In this document: positions 1 to 7,642 of the stretch, piece after piece
Position numbering within the stretch: position 1 is the stretch's first letter
How the letters are laid out: every line of letters begins with the position of its first letter
Source of the DNA: Streptomyces pristinaespiralis
Lineage (GTDB): Bacteria > Actinomycetota > Actinomycetes > Streptomycetales > Streptomycetaceae
Direction of reading: 5' to 3'
DNA length: 64,000 nucleotides
Assembly: GCF_001278075.1 (NCBI RefSeq)
Contig: NZ_CP011340.1
Location: 7,995,501-8,059,500, forward strand
Position numbers and translations under genes: made by a program
The notes under the pieces: model-generated
Told to the model about the DNA's origin: nothing
Database searches by the model: none
What the model saw: only the letters and a program-made list of their open reading frames with translations

Positions 1-1523
1 GCCCACGGGCGACGGTAGGGGAACGGGCCGGTGACCTGAGCCCCCTGCTCACCCGCGGAGCGGATCAGAGCGTGGAAGTGGGACTCGGGGTAGACGTCGT
101 CAGGTCGTTGGGCCGGCCACCAGTGCGTGTGGCACTCGTAGAAGTCGGCCTGCCACGGCAAGGCCATGTGTTTGGTCAGATCGCCCGCCTCGAAGTCCTC
201 ACGAAGGCGGAAAGGACCCGACCATGTGTCGGAGTCCTGGGCGATGTAGGTCATCTCGATGCCGGGATAGAACGGACCGCCGGTGCACGCTTCGAGAGCC
301 GCACGCACGAGAGCGTGCGGCTCCTGCGACAGCGCGGGCTCCGCGGGCCCGGGGGCCTCGCCCGGCCAGTCCGCGATGAAGTCACCGTCCGCCCAGCGCC
401 TCATGCACTCGTACTGGCCCGGGAGAAGCGACATCCACTTCCGGGGCCGGCCGTCCATCGGCTCGCCGTCGTCTCCCGCAAGTTGCGGCATGAACTCCGA
501 GGTCGCCTCGGCGACGTTCAGCCCTGGGCTGCGCAGCCGGCGGAAGACGGCGCCCCTCAGTCCGGCGCTCTCCGGCCCATTCGAAGCCAGCTGCCGCAAG
601 AGGGCCGGAGTGACGAAGTGGCCCGGCTCCCCTTCGCCGTGGCCGCGGAGGGCGGCTGCGTTGACCCACTGGTAGTCGCTGATGCGCCGCAGAATCGGGT
701 GGATGTCCTGTGTGAAGGAGACGTGCTCGGAGTGCCTTGTGCCCTGTGCTTCGGCCACTACGTCGTAGAGGGAGACGAGGTTGAGTGTGTGCGGGGAGAA
801 GTCGGGCGGCGCGACGACGACCCATGCCGACCGCGCCCGGAGTGTCCGGGCGCCCTCACGAAACGTCACGGTGGCGGACACGGGACCGTCGGACACGTCG
901 TCGTACCAGAGGTCGTTGTTGGCGTAGTCGGTGATCGGATTGTCCGGAGCGGTCGTGCCGGAGTGACCGTAGCCGCCGAGCACAAGGAGGCGGCCGTCGC
1001 TGTCGGTGCGCAGCTCGCCCAGGGGCACTTGCTCACCGAGGAAGGTTCCGGTGTCGAAGCGGGCGCCGGCGCCGTCCTGATCACGGCCGCTCACGTTCCG
1101 GGGTCCGGGCTTGATGACCAGGCGGGACCGGGCTTCGGGATCGTTGACGTCGATCGCCTGGTTGCGGCGTGTTCTGGGATCACGGCTGTCGCTGTCGAGG
1201 TGGCCCTGCTCCAGCGCGTCGTGATGGCGGCCGAGGAACTTGAACCAGGCGGCCTTGGAGTTGGCCAGCTCGACCGTCCAGGAGACCTCGGCCTGCTCCG
1301 CCGTGAGCTCGCCCAGGACATTGCCGTCCGCGTCGTAGCCGTAGATGCGAAACCGTGCCGCCTGCCGCTTCACCCGTCCGGCAGGGTCCTTGAAACCCCC
1401 GGCGGGCTGCGGCGGAACGCCCGGGCGCTCGGGGCCGATGAAGAACTCGGTCGTGCTGTTGCCGACGCGGGCGATACCGACGGTCGGATGGATCTCGCAT
1501 CGAACTACGTCGTCCAGATTCAC
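1..1523 (-). CDS. LodA-like CTQ quinoprotein oxidase (3' part outside window)
   Basis: The reverse strand holds an uninterrupted frame that runs off the left edge, about 507 residues. It begins VNLDDVVRCEIHPTVGIARV and continues with FFIGPE, DGPVSATVTFREG, WVVVAPPDFSP and LVSLYDVVAEAQG, the hallmarks of the LodA/GoxA family. These enzymes oxidise free lysine or glycine with a cysteine tryptophylquinone cofactor made from a Cys and a Trp of the chain, releasing H2O2. Candidate cofactor residues are the Cys in EACTGGPFYPGIEMT and a Trp in MALPWQADFYEC or the following WWPAQRPD; which Trp is used is not certain. The GTG at 1523 is the first usable start after an in-frame stop; its ribosome site is weak. 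The usual FAD partner LodB would lie downstream, outside the window, so its presence is unknown. Substrate is unknown. Confidence 0.85.
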   Translation of the reverse strand, partial: MNLDDVVRCEIHPTVGIARVGNSTTEFFIGPERPGVPPQPAGGFKDPAGRVKRQAARFRIYGYDADGNVLGELTAEQAEVSWTVELANSKAAWFKFLGRHHDALEQGHLDSDSRDPRTRRNQAIDVNDPEARSRLVIKPGPRNVSGRDQDGAGARFDTGTFLGEQVPLGELRTDSDGRLLVLGGYGHSGTTAPDNPITDYANNDLWYDDVSDGPVSATVTFREGARTLRARSAWVVVAPPDFSPHTLNLVSLYDVVAEAQGTRHSEHVSFTQDIHPILRRISDYQWVNAAALRGHGEGEPGHFVTPALLRQLASNGPESAGLRGAVFRRLRSPGLNVAEATSEFMPQLAGDDGEPMDGRPRKWMSLLPGQYECMRRWADGDFIADWPGEAPGPAEPALSQEPHALVRAALEACTGGPFYPGIEMTYIAQDSDTWSGPFRLREDFEAGDLTKHMALPWQADFYECHTHWWPAQRPDDVYPESHFHALIRSAGEQGAQVTGPFPYRRPW

Positions 1524-1735
1524 AGGGAGCAGTTCACCCGACGCTGGAGGGGCGCTGTGGCAATGGCTGCCTCAGGACACGGATTGTCACCTGTGCGGGG
1601 CATTGCAGAAACGATCGAGTACGTACGGAGTGGCAATGCCGCGATGGGAACTATCCGGTCATAGCGGATAAAATTGATAGTCGTTGGGAGAAGGTTCTCG
1701 ATAGTTGACCCCAGTACGAAAAGGGAGTGATCTTG

Positions 1736-1921
1736 ATGCCCAAGTCCGAGGATCCCGGCCTCGACCCGAAGCAAGGCGAGAAGGCGGCCCGGAAGGCGAG
1801 CGCTGAAGGCACGAAGATGTCGCCCGAGGGGCAGAAGCCCGAGAAGGCGCCTCCCGACGCACAGTCGACGGAGCCGGTGGAGCCGATTCAGGAAGAGCCC
1901 AGAAGGTCCGGAAGGGGCTGA
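1736..1921 (+). CDS. small charged hypothetical protein (61 aa)
   Basis: A 61-residue, Lys/Glu/Pro-rich hydrophilic protein starting MPKSEDPGLDPKQGEKAARK, with no Cys, no membrane segment and probably little fixed structure. The ATG at 1736 is preferred to the in-frame GTG at 1727 because AAGGGAG lies 9 nt before the ATG. It is divergent from the LodA-like gene, and an unusually AT-rich stretch at 1655-1720 probably holds both promoters. A clean hairpin follows it. I do not recognise the family; size and composition resemble the small disordered proteins often seen in Streptomyces. Confidence 0.6.
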   Translation: MPKSEDPGLDPKQGEKAARKASAEGTKMSPEGQKPEKAPPDAQSTEPVEPIQEEPRRSGRG

Positions 1922-1949
1922 GCCGTCAGCCGGGCATCCGGTCGCTGAA

Positions 1950-1986
1950 GGTGCTCCGCACCCCGCCATCCGGTCTGCGGAGCACC
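1950..1986 (+). terminator. hairpin terminator after the 61-aa gene
   Basis: Perfect 11-bp inverted repeat GGTGCTCCGCA / TGCGGAGCACC around a 15-nt loop, 29 nt after the stop of the small gene, with no clear T tract as is usual at high GC. The rest of 1987-2302 shows no convincing gene. Confidence 0.65.
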
Positions 1987-2302
1987 GTCCTTTGCCCGGC
2001 AGCCATCGACACGTGCCTCGGGCCCGGGTGACCTGCCGCCACCTCGCGGACACTTCCCGCACGGGGCCTGACTGCCGTCGCGACTCTTCCGCGCAAAGTC
2101 GTACCTCCTTGCCCACCCGGCCGGCGCGTCGTCATCCCGCTCCAACGGCGCGCCGGGCCGGCGGCACCTGGCACGACGAATGTCGCGCACCATCAATTTC
2201 CGCACGCTCCGAATCGTGAGGGCCGGATGGAAGCGCCGGTCGCTCGCCGGTTTGTGCGCGTGCCGTTGTCATCGTGCGCCTGGAGCGGCCAACAGCGGTC
2301 CT

Positions 2303-2326
2303 CGATCAGGCTCATGGCCCTGATCG
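2303..2326 (-). terminator. hairpin terminator after the TMEM175-like gene
   Basis: Perfect 8-bp inverted repeat CGATCAGG / CCTGATCG with an 8-nt loop, just beyond the stop of the leftward membrane protein gene. Confidence 0.55.
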
Positions 2327-2328
2327 TG

Positions 2329-2985
2329 TTACGTGCCCTCAGAAGCGGAATAGCCCGCGGCGGCGCGCAGGCGGTTGCCCCGCTCGCCGAGCACCCACTT
2401 GACCGGGATCAGCACTGCCCACCAGAGCTTCGCGCCCGTCGGGGACACGAAGGCGAGCGGCACGGCGATGGCGAAGACCAGCACTGTCGCCGCAAGATCG
2501 GCCACATCGTTACGCGCGACGCGGTCGGGCAGCGCCGCGCCGGCCAGCCACGGGCGTTTCCACAGCGCGATCGTCAGCGTGAGTTGGGCGATCCCCATGA
2601 CGGCCACGGCGCCGGAGTAGACGGCCACCGACGGGGCCAAGTCCCCGTACTCGGCGAGCAGGGTGGTGGGGAAGGGCATCAGCGCGATCAGCCCCAGGCT
2701 CAGCAGCCCCAGCCTGATGACCGTCCCGTCCACCTTCTCCACGTACCGGAAGACTTGGTGGTGGCCCCGCCAGAACGCCGCGATGAGCAGAAAGCTGAGA
2801 GCGTATGCCCAGACGCTGGGCATCACATCGGCCAGCGCCTCGTCGAAGTCGGCGGAGTTCAGACCGACGGGCAGGGCGATGTCCAGCGCCAGCAACGTCA
2901 TGGCGATGGCGAAGACGCCGTCCGACAGTGCGATCAGCCGCACTGCGCTCCCCTCGTCGTCCCGCGCTCGCTGGTGGCCTTTCAC
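2329..2985 (-). CDS. TMEM175/DUF1211 family membrane protein
   Basis: A 218-residue membrane protein with about six hydrophobic segments. The first helix carries RLIALSDGVFAIAMTLLALD, the family signature; the usual RxxxFSD motif reads R-L-I-A-L-S-D, with Leu for Phe. Bacterial TMEM175 relatives form potassium-permeable channels of low selectivity in the cell membrane, but few have been tested, so channel activity here is inferred from the family. The GTG at 2985 was chosen because AGGTGGGG lies six bases upstream and because the protein then begins shortly before helix 1. The frame stays open well upstream, but that extension has no family likeness. It is a single-gene unit. Confidence 0.85.
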   Translation of the reverse strand: MKGHQRARDDEGSAVRLIALSDGVFAIAMTLLALDIALPVGLNSADFDEALADVMPSVWAYALSFLLIAAFWRGHHQVFRYVEKVDGTVIRLGLLSLGLIALMPFPTTLLAEYGDLAPSVAVYSGAVAVMGIAQLTLTIALWKRPWLAGAALPDRVARNDVADLAATVLVFAIAVPLAFVSPTGAKLWWAVLIPVKWVLGERGNRLRAAAGYSASEGT

Positions 2986-3125
2986 GCTGCCCCACCTTAG
3001 GGTCGAAAGTACTTGAATGCCTGGATTGAGCCTTTCGGTTCGGACGTACTTGCCATGGTTCGACCCGCCCGCGGCCACGGTTGCGGGGTGACCGTCGGGC
3101 GGCAGTGCGGGCCCTCGTGCGAGAG

Positions 3126-3524
3126 GCGTCCTGCAGAACTCGGACTTCCGCGAGGACGGCTGGGGCCGGCTGATGTGCACCGCGGACTTCCTCGGCACCG
3201 CCGAGGTCGCGGAGAAGGGTGGCACCCGTGTCCGCTGTCCGCCGGATCCACGGCCTGCTGAAGGCCACCGACCCCGACACCGGGGAACGCTTCGGCGTCG
3301 GCGAACCGGAACTCCTGCTGTGGGTGCATGTGCGGAGGTCGGCTCCTGCCCAGAGGTCGGCCGCCGCGCCGCTCCGGGCTGCCGCTGGACGACGAGCACG
3401 CCGACCGCTACCCGGCGAACAGCGGTCGGCGCCGCCCGCCTCATGGGACTCGAACCCGTCACCGTGCCCGCCACCGCCGGTGAGCCGGCCGCCCACCTGC
3501 CGACGCGCAGGGCACGCCGTGTGA
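3126..3524 (+). pseudogene. remnant of a DUF2236 / MpaB-like oxygenase gene
   Basis: Pieces of one protein family appear in order but in different frames: LQNSDFREDGWGRLM and TADFLGTAEVAE, then VRRIHGLLKATDPDTGERFG with EPELLLWVH, then AEVGSCPEVGRR, then GLPLDDEHADRYP, and finally ARLMGLEPVTVPATAGE. This is the run of motifs in the second half of DUF2236 (oxygenase MpaB family) proteins. At least three or four frameshifts and no start codon show that it is broken. No promoter or ribosome site is visible. The first 50 bases recur in altered form at 7277-7325. Recognition rests on remembered family motifs. Confidence 0.7.
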
Positions 3525-3592
3525 GGAGCGGCCGTGACGGCGTCGCCACTGCTGCTTCTCGCGGGCTCGACGGGAGTCGCAGGCTCCCGAAA

Positions 3593-3643
3593 ATACCCCC
3601 CGGGGTACCTCTGTTAGGGTGGATACAGATACCCCGGGGGGTA
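3593..3643 (+). promoter_or_regulatory. pair of CstR/CsoR-type operators before the sulfur operon
   Basis: Two near-palindromes, ATACCCCCCGGGGTAC (3593-3608) and ATACCCCGGGGGGTA (3629-3643), flank the likely promoter. CsoR/CstR repressors bind G-tract-rich TACCCC-GGGGTA sites of this kind. Site 2 ends 19 nt before the GTG start, with AAAGGAG between, so binding should block transcription start or early elongation. Confidence 0.8.
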
Positions 3644-3662
3644 AACGAAAGGAGCTCCGGCC

Positions 3663-5024
3663 GTGTTCTTCGTCGAAAGCCTGAAGCTGGACGGGTTGGG
3701 CAACCGCAGTTACCTGACCGGCGGGCGCGGCCGCGCGGTGGTGGTGGATCCGCCCCGCGACATCGACCAGGTCCTCACCGCGGCAGCCCTGCGGGGAGTA
3801 CGCATCGCGTACGTGGTCGAGACGCACCTGCACAACGACTACGTCAGCGGCGGCCTCGAACTGGCACGTGTCAGCGGGGCCCGATACCTCGTGCCGGCAG
3901 GCGCGACGGTGGCGTTCACGCGCACCCCCGTGGCCGACGGCGACACCGTGGCGGTGGACGACGGCCTGGTGCTGCGAGCACTGGCGACTCCGGGCCACAC
4001 GCCCCACCACACCTCCTACGTTCTCGAGGAGGGCGGTCGCGCCGTGGCCGCGTTCACCGGGGGATCGCTGCTCATCGGCAGCGTGGGACGGCCGGACCTG
4101 GTCGAGCCGCGGCTGACCGAGCAGCTGGCCCGCGCCCAGTACGCCTCCGCCCACCGCCTCGCCGACGAGCTCGCCGACGACGTGCACGTGCTCCCCACCC
4201 ACGGCTTCGGCAGCTTCTGCTCCTCCGCGCAGGCGGAGGGGGAGGAGACCACGATCGGCGCCGAACGCAGGAGCAACGACGTGCTCAACAAGGACGTCGA
4301 CACGTTCGTCGCCGACATGCTCGCGGGGCTGGACGACGTCCCGGCCTACTACGCACACATGGGGCCCGTCAACGCGGCCGGTCCCGTGCCCGTCGACCTG
4401 ACCCCGCCGCGGCCGGCCGACGCCGGACAGATCGCGGAACGGCTGGCGGCGGGGGAGTGGGTCGTCGACCTGCGCAACCGGGTCGCCTTCGCCGAAGGAC
4501 ATGTGGCCGGGTCATTCAACTTCGAGGGGGACGGCAAGCTCGCCACCTACCTGGCATGGCTCATCCCCTGGGGCAAGCCCCTCACGCTGCTGGCCGACAC
4601 GCCCGAACAGGTCGCCGAAGCGCAGCGTGAGCTGGCCCGCGTCGGCATCGACCGCCCGGCGGCCGCCGCCACCGGCTCCCCCGGCGGCTGGCTCAGGGAG
4701 GGCGAGGAACTCGCGTCCTTCCCGCGCGCCCGGTTCGCCGACCTGGCGGTGGCGCTCGAGCGCGAGAAGGACGTGGTGGTGCTCGACGTACGCCGCGACT
4801 CCGAGCGGGGCGACGGCTTCGTCGAGGGCTCGGTACACATCCCGATCCACGAACTGCACGGCCGCCTCGCAGAGGTGCCGCCAGGCGTGGTGTGGGTGCA
4901 CTGCGCCGGTGGGATGCGCGCGGCGATCGCCGCTTCGCTGCTGGACGCCACCGGGCGCGAGGTCGTCGCCGTCGACGACGCCTTCGACGCCGCCGAACAG
5001 GCCGGCCTCACCCGTACCGCCTGA
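3663..5024 (+). CDS. MBL-fold persulfide dioxygenase-like protein fused to two rhodanese domains (CstB-like)
   Basis: Residues 1-240 form a metallo-beta-lactamase domain of the persulfide dioxygenase class. Residues 260-320 form a first rhodanese-like domain without catalytic Cys, and 355-453 a second with the loop HCAGGMR (Cys414). This MBL/inactive rhodanese/active rhodanese order is that of CstB, which turns low-molecular-weight persulfides into thiosulfate. The metal motif is H55-L-H57-N-D59-Y60 rather than HxHxDH, and Gly134 (FTGGSLL) stands where ETHE1-type enzymes have an iron-binding Asp, while H112 is kept. Activity may therefore differ from ETHE1. GTG start with AAAGGAG 8 nt upstream. 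First gene of a rightward operon under two CstR-type sites. Cytosolic. Confidence 0.85.
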   Translation: MFFVESLKLDGLGNRSYLTGGRGRAVVVDPPRDIDQVLTAAALRGVRIAYVVETHLHNDYVSGGLELARVSGARYLVPAGATVAFTRTPVADGDTVAVDDGLVLRALATPGHTPHHTSYVLEEGGRAVAAFTGGSLLIGSVGRPDLVEPRLTEQLARAQYASAHRLADELADDVHVLPTHGFGSFCSSAQAEGEETTIGAERRSNDVLNKDVDTFVADMLAGLDDVPAYYAHMGPVNAAGPVPVDLTPPRPADAGQIAERLAAGEWVVDLRNRVAFAEGHVAGSFNFEGDGKLATYLAWLIPWGKPLTLLADTPEQVAEAQRELARVGIDRPAAAATGSPGGWLREGEELASFPRARFADLAVALEREKDVVVLDVRRDSERGDGFVEGSVHIPIHELHGRLAEVPPGVVWVHCAGGMRAAIAASLLDATGREVVAVDDAFDAAEQAGLTRTA

Positions 5025-5057
5025 ATTCCTTGATCACCCTTCGCACGGAGTACCGCG

Positions 5058-5414
5058 ATGCCTTCCGGACGCGACAGCAGTCGCCTCACCCCCGCCCGGG
5101 CCCATGGATCGACAGCGCAGGGCCCGGCGGTCCTGCTCGATGTGCGTGAGACGCACGAGTGGGAGGCCGGACATGCCCCCGGCGCCCTGTCCATGCCGCT
5201 GACCCTGCTCATGGCGGGCGTCCCCCTTCCGCCCACGGCCCAGGGAAGGCCGGTCGTCCTCATCTGCCGCTCCGGGAACCGCTCCCGCCGGGCGGTCGAG
5301 ACGTTGGCCGACAGCGGCGTCGAGGCGACCGATGTCGCCGGCGGCCTGGTCGCCTGGGCCGCAGAGGGACTGCCGGTCATCGACGTGCACGGCGACAGCG
5401 GCGTGGTGACGTGA
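5058..5414 (+). CDS. single-domain rhodanese sulfurtransferase
   Basis: A 118-residue rhodanese domain with LLDVRETHEWEAGHAPGA and the active loop C70-RSGNRS, which accepts a sulfane sulfur as a cysteine persulfide. Start ATG 5058 with CACGGAG 7 nt before it, 33 nt after the MBL-rhodanese gene; its stop overlaps the start of the exporter gene (GTGA), so the three are translated from one message. It probably moves sulfur between persulfide, thiosulfate and acceptor thiols in the cytosol. No signal peptide or membrane segment. Confidence 0.85.
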   Translation: MPSGRDSSRLTPARAHGSTAQGPAVLLDVRETHEWEAGHAPGALSMPLTLLMAGVPLPPTAQGRPVVLICRSGNRSRRAVETLADSGVEATDVAGGLVAWAAEGLPVIDVHGDSGVVT

Positions 5415-6157
5415 GCGCACTGTTCCTGGCGCTGGCCGCCGGTGGCGTCGTGGGTCTGGCACTCGGCGCGCTCGGCGGCGGGGGCAGCATTCTCGCCGTT
5501 CCCGTGCTCATCTACCTGCTCGGCTTCTCCCCGGCGGCGGCCACCACGGCCGCTCTGCTGATCGTCACCGCGACATCCGCCACCGCCCTGTACGCACACT
5601 CGCGCGCGGGCAACGTGCGGTGGAGGACGGGAGCACTGTTCGCGGCGGCCGGCGTCCTTCCGGCCGCCGCGGCGGGGGCTGCCGCCGCCCGTCTGCCGCA
5701 GCACGTGCTGACCGCCGCCTTCGCCGCCGTCGCCGGGCTCGCCGCGGTCAGGATGCTGGCGCCGGCCCGCACCACCGCTCAGGCGCCTGCCGAGCGCCCC
5801 CTCAAGGCTGCGGGCGCCGGGGCCGGGCTGGGCGCTCTCACGGGGTTGCTCGGCGTGGGCGGCGGATTCCTGGCCGTCCCGGCGCTCGTCACGATCCTCG
5901 GATTCGAGATGCAGGCGGCGGTCGGCACCAGCCTGCTGGTGATCTCGGCGAACGCCATCGCTTCGCTCGTCACGCGAGGCTCCACGGCGGCGGGACTCGA
6001 CTGGGCCATCATCGCGCCGTTCATCGCCACCGCGGTCCTGGGGGCATGGGACGGCAGACGACTCGCCGCCAAGGTCTCCGGCACGGTGCTCCGGCGCACT
6101 TTCGCGTCCGCGCTGTTGGCGGTGGCCGCTCTCATGCTGCTCGATGTGCTGACATGA
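5411..6157 (+). CDS. TauE/SafE family sulfite/organosulfur exporter
   Basis: A 248-residue, very hydrophobic protein with about eight membrane segments and two related halves, each marked by a glycine-rich turn: LGALGGGGSILAVPVL near residue 20 and LLGVGGGFLAVPALV near residue 145. This is the pattern of TauE/SafE permeases, which in Cst operons export sulfite produced by sulfur oxidation. Start GTG 5411 overlaps the preceding stop by 4 nt, showing translational coupling with the rhodanese. Substrate is inferred from neighbours. It converges on the repressor gene, with 136 bp between. Confidence 0.85.
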   Translation: MSALFLALAAGGVVGLALGALGGGGSILAVPVLIYLLGFSPAAATTAALLIVTATSATALYAHSRAGNVRWRTGALFAAAGVLPAAAAGAAAARLPQHVLTAAFAAVAGLAAVRMLAPARTTAQAPAERPLKAAGAGAGLGALTGLLGVGGGFLAVPALVTILGFEMQAAVGTSLLVISANAIASLVTRGSTAAGLDWAIIAPFIATAVLGAWDGRRLAAKVSGTVLRRTFASALLAVAALMLLDVLT

Positions 6158-6293
6158 CGCGCGCGGCTCGACATGCCGACATGCCGACATGGAGCGTGCC
6201 GTCCGAGGTGCCGGCACCGGCGCGTGCCGCCCCATGCGCCGACGCCGTGCACGTGCCGCTCGGTACGCCGGCATGGCGCGCGGGACGCGCGGC

Positions 6294-6608
<315 letters not shown>

Positions 6609-6648
6609 CTACCGGAGTGGTCCCCGCCCATGGAGAACAGGAAAACCT

Positions 6649-7215
6649 ATGACAGCCTCCATCGCCCTCACCGCCCACCAGGCCAGCGGCCGGCTCCACG
6701 AGCTGACCGTGATCGACGTCCGCACCCCCGGCGAGTACGCCTCCGGCCACCTGCCCGGCGCCTACAACGTCCCGCTCGACCACCTCGAAGAGGCCGTCCC
6801 CGCGATCAAGGCCGCCGCCGAACGCGGCGACCTGCTCGTGGTGTGCGCCTCCGGGGCCCGGTCCGCCCAGGCGTGCGCCACCCTGTCGCACAACGGCATC
6901 ACCGCGGCCACGCTCACCGGCGGCACCGACACCTGGACGCAGCTCGGGCACGACATCCACCGCCCCGAGGGTGCGCGCACGGCGTGGGCCATGGAACGCC
7001 AGGTGCGTCTCGCCGCCGGCTCGCTGGTCCTCGCCGGAGTCGTGCTCGGGCGACGCCTGCCCAAGGCCCGCCTGCTGTCCGCCGGGGTCGCGGGCGGACT
7101 CGTCTTCTCCGCGCTGACCGACACCTGCGGCATGGCCCGCGTCCTCGCCAAGCTGCCCCACAACCGCCCGCGTGCCGACGATCTCCGGGCCACCCTTGCG
7201 GCGCTGGCGGGCTGA
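6649..7215 (+). CDS. rhodanese with C-terminal membrane domain (YgaP-like)
   Basis: A 188-residue protein. Residues 5-110 are a rhodanese domain with VIDVRTPGEYASGHLPGAYN and the active loop C66-ASGARS. Residues 115-165 carry two hydrophobic segments of the DUF2892 type (RLAAGSLVLAGVVLG, LSAGVAGGLVFSAL). The arrangement matches E. coli YgaP, a membrane-bound sulfurtransferase. ATG at 6649; the nearby ATG at 6630 is out of frame. It is divergent from the repressor and lies behind the third CstR operator, so it should be induced with the operon at 3663. Confidence 0.85.
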   Translation: MTASIALTAHQASGRLHELTVIDVRTPGEYASGHLPGAYNVPLDHLEEAVPAIKAAAERGDLLVVCASGARSAQACATLSHNGITAATLTGGTDTWTQLGHDIHRPEGARTAWAMERQVRLAAGSLVLAGVVLGRRLPKARLLSAGVAGGLVFSALTDTCGMARVLAKLPHNRPRADDLRATLAALAG

Positions 7216-7276
7216 CGGCCGTCCGCTCTCCTGCGGCCCGCCGTGCGCGGCCCCGTGGCATGCCGTGCGGTCCACG

Positions 7277-7325
7277 GCGTCCCGCAGAACCCGGACTTCT
7301 GCGGGACGCCCGGGGCCGGCTGATG
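7277..7325 (+). repeat. second copy of a DUF2236 gene fragment
   Basis: This stretch matches 3126-3175 at most positions (shared cores GCAGAAC, CGGACTTC, GGGGCCGGCTGATG) in the same orientation, with one single-base gap. It lies 62 nt after the last sulfur gene, so the two copies bracket the module. The rest of 7216-7642 shows no gene; its end holds the kinase promoter region. Confidence 0.6.
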
Positions 7326-7642
7326 CGCACGGCTGCATTTGTCGACAAGCCTCCCGCCGCGTCGGCCCCGACCCCGCCACCGCCGGCCGCCTGCTCACCC
7401 CGCCACCCGCACGGCAGAGCAGCACCCCCCCGCCGCGTGACACGGCAACTCACGCTCACGGACAACCCGCTGCGCTTCCTCCCCTCCCGTATACGCTGGC
7501 AACTCCCGTCCGGTCACATTCCGAGAGCGATGGCGCGACTCGGGCCCGGCGCACGCCCGGCCCCGTACAAACTACGCAGACGGGCCGCCATACTGGACCG
7601 GCCGGGGAGGGCGCAGCGAAGTGACGGGGGCGACAGCACGAG

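Noticed and set aside
72..1664. Long rightward open frame opposite the LodA-like gene
   Set aside because: Its translation has no family motifs and an odd composition, while the reverse strand reads a clear LodA sequence through the same bases.
3440..3480. Sequence like a tRNA T-loop on the reverse strand (GGGTTCGAGTCCC)
   Set aside because: No acceptor, D or anticodon stems fit around it, and the same bases encode the MGLEPVTVPATAG motif of the DUF2236 remnant.
6171..6194. Short repeat GACATGCC in three copies after the exporter gene
   Set aside because: Very short and in a 136-bp convergent spacer; no stem or known site could be supported.
7270..7345. Possible small gene after the membrane rhodanese
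   Set aside because: The only protein-like sense is the DUF2236 fragment, which hits a stop within about 15 codons.
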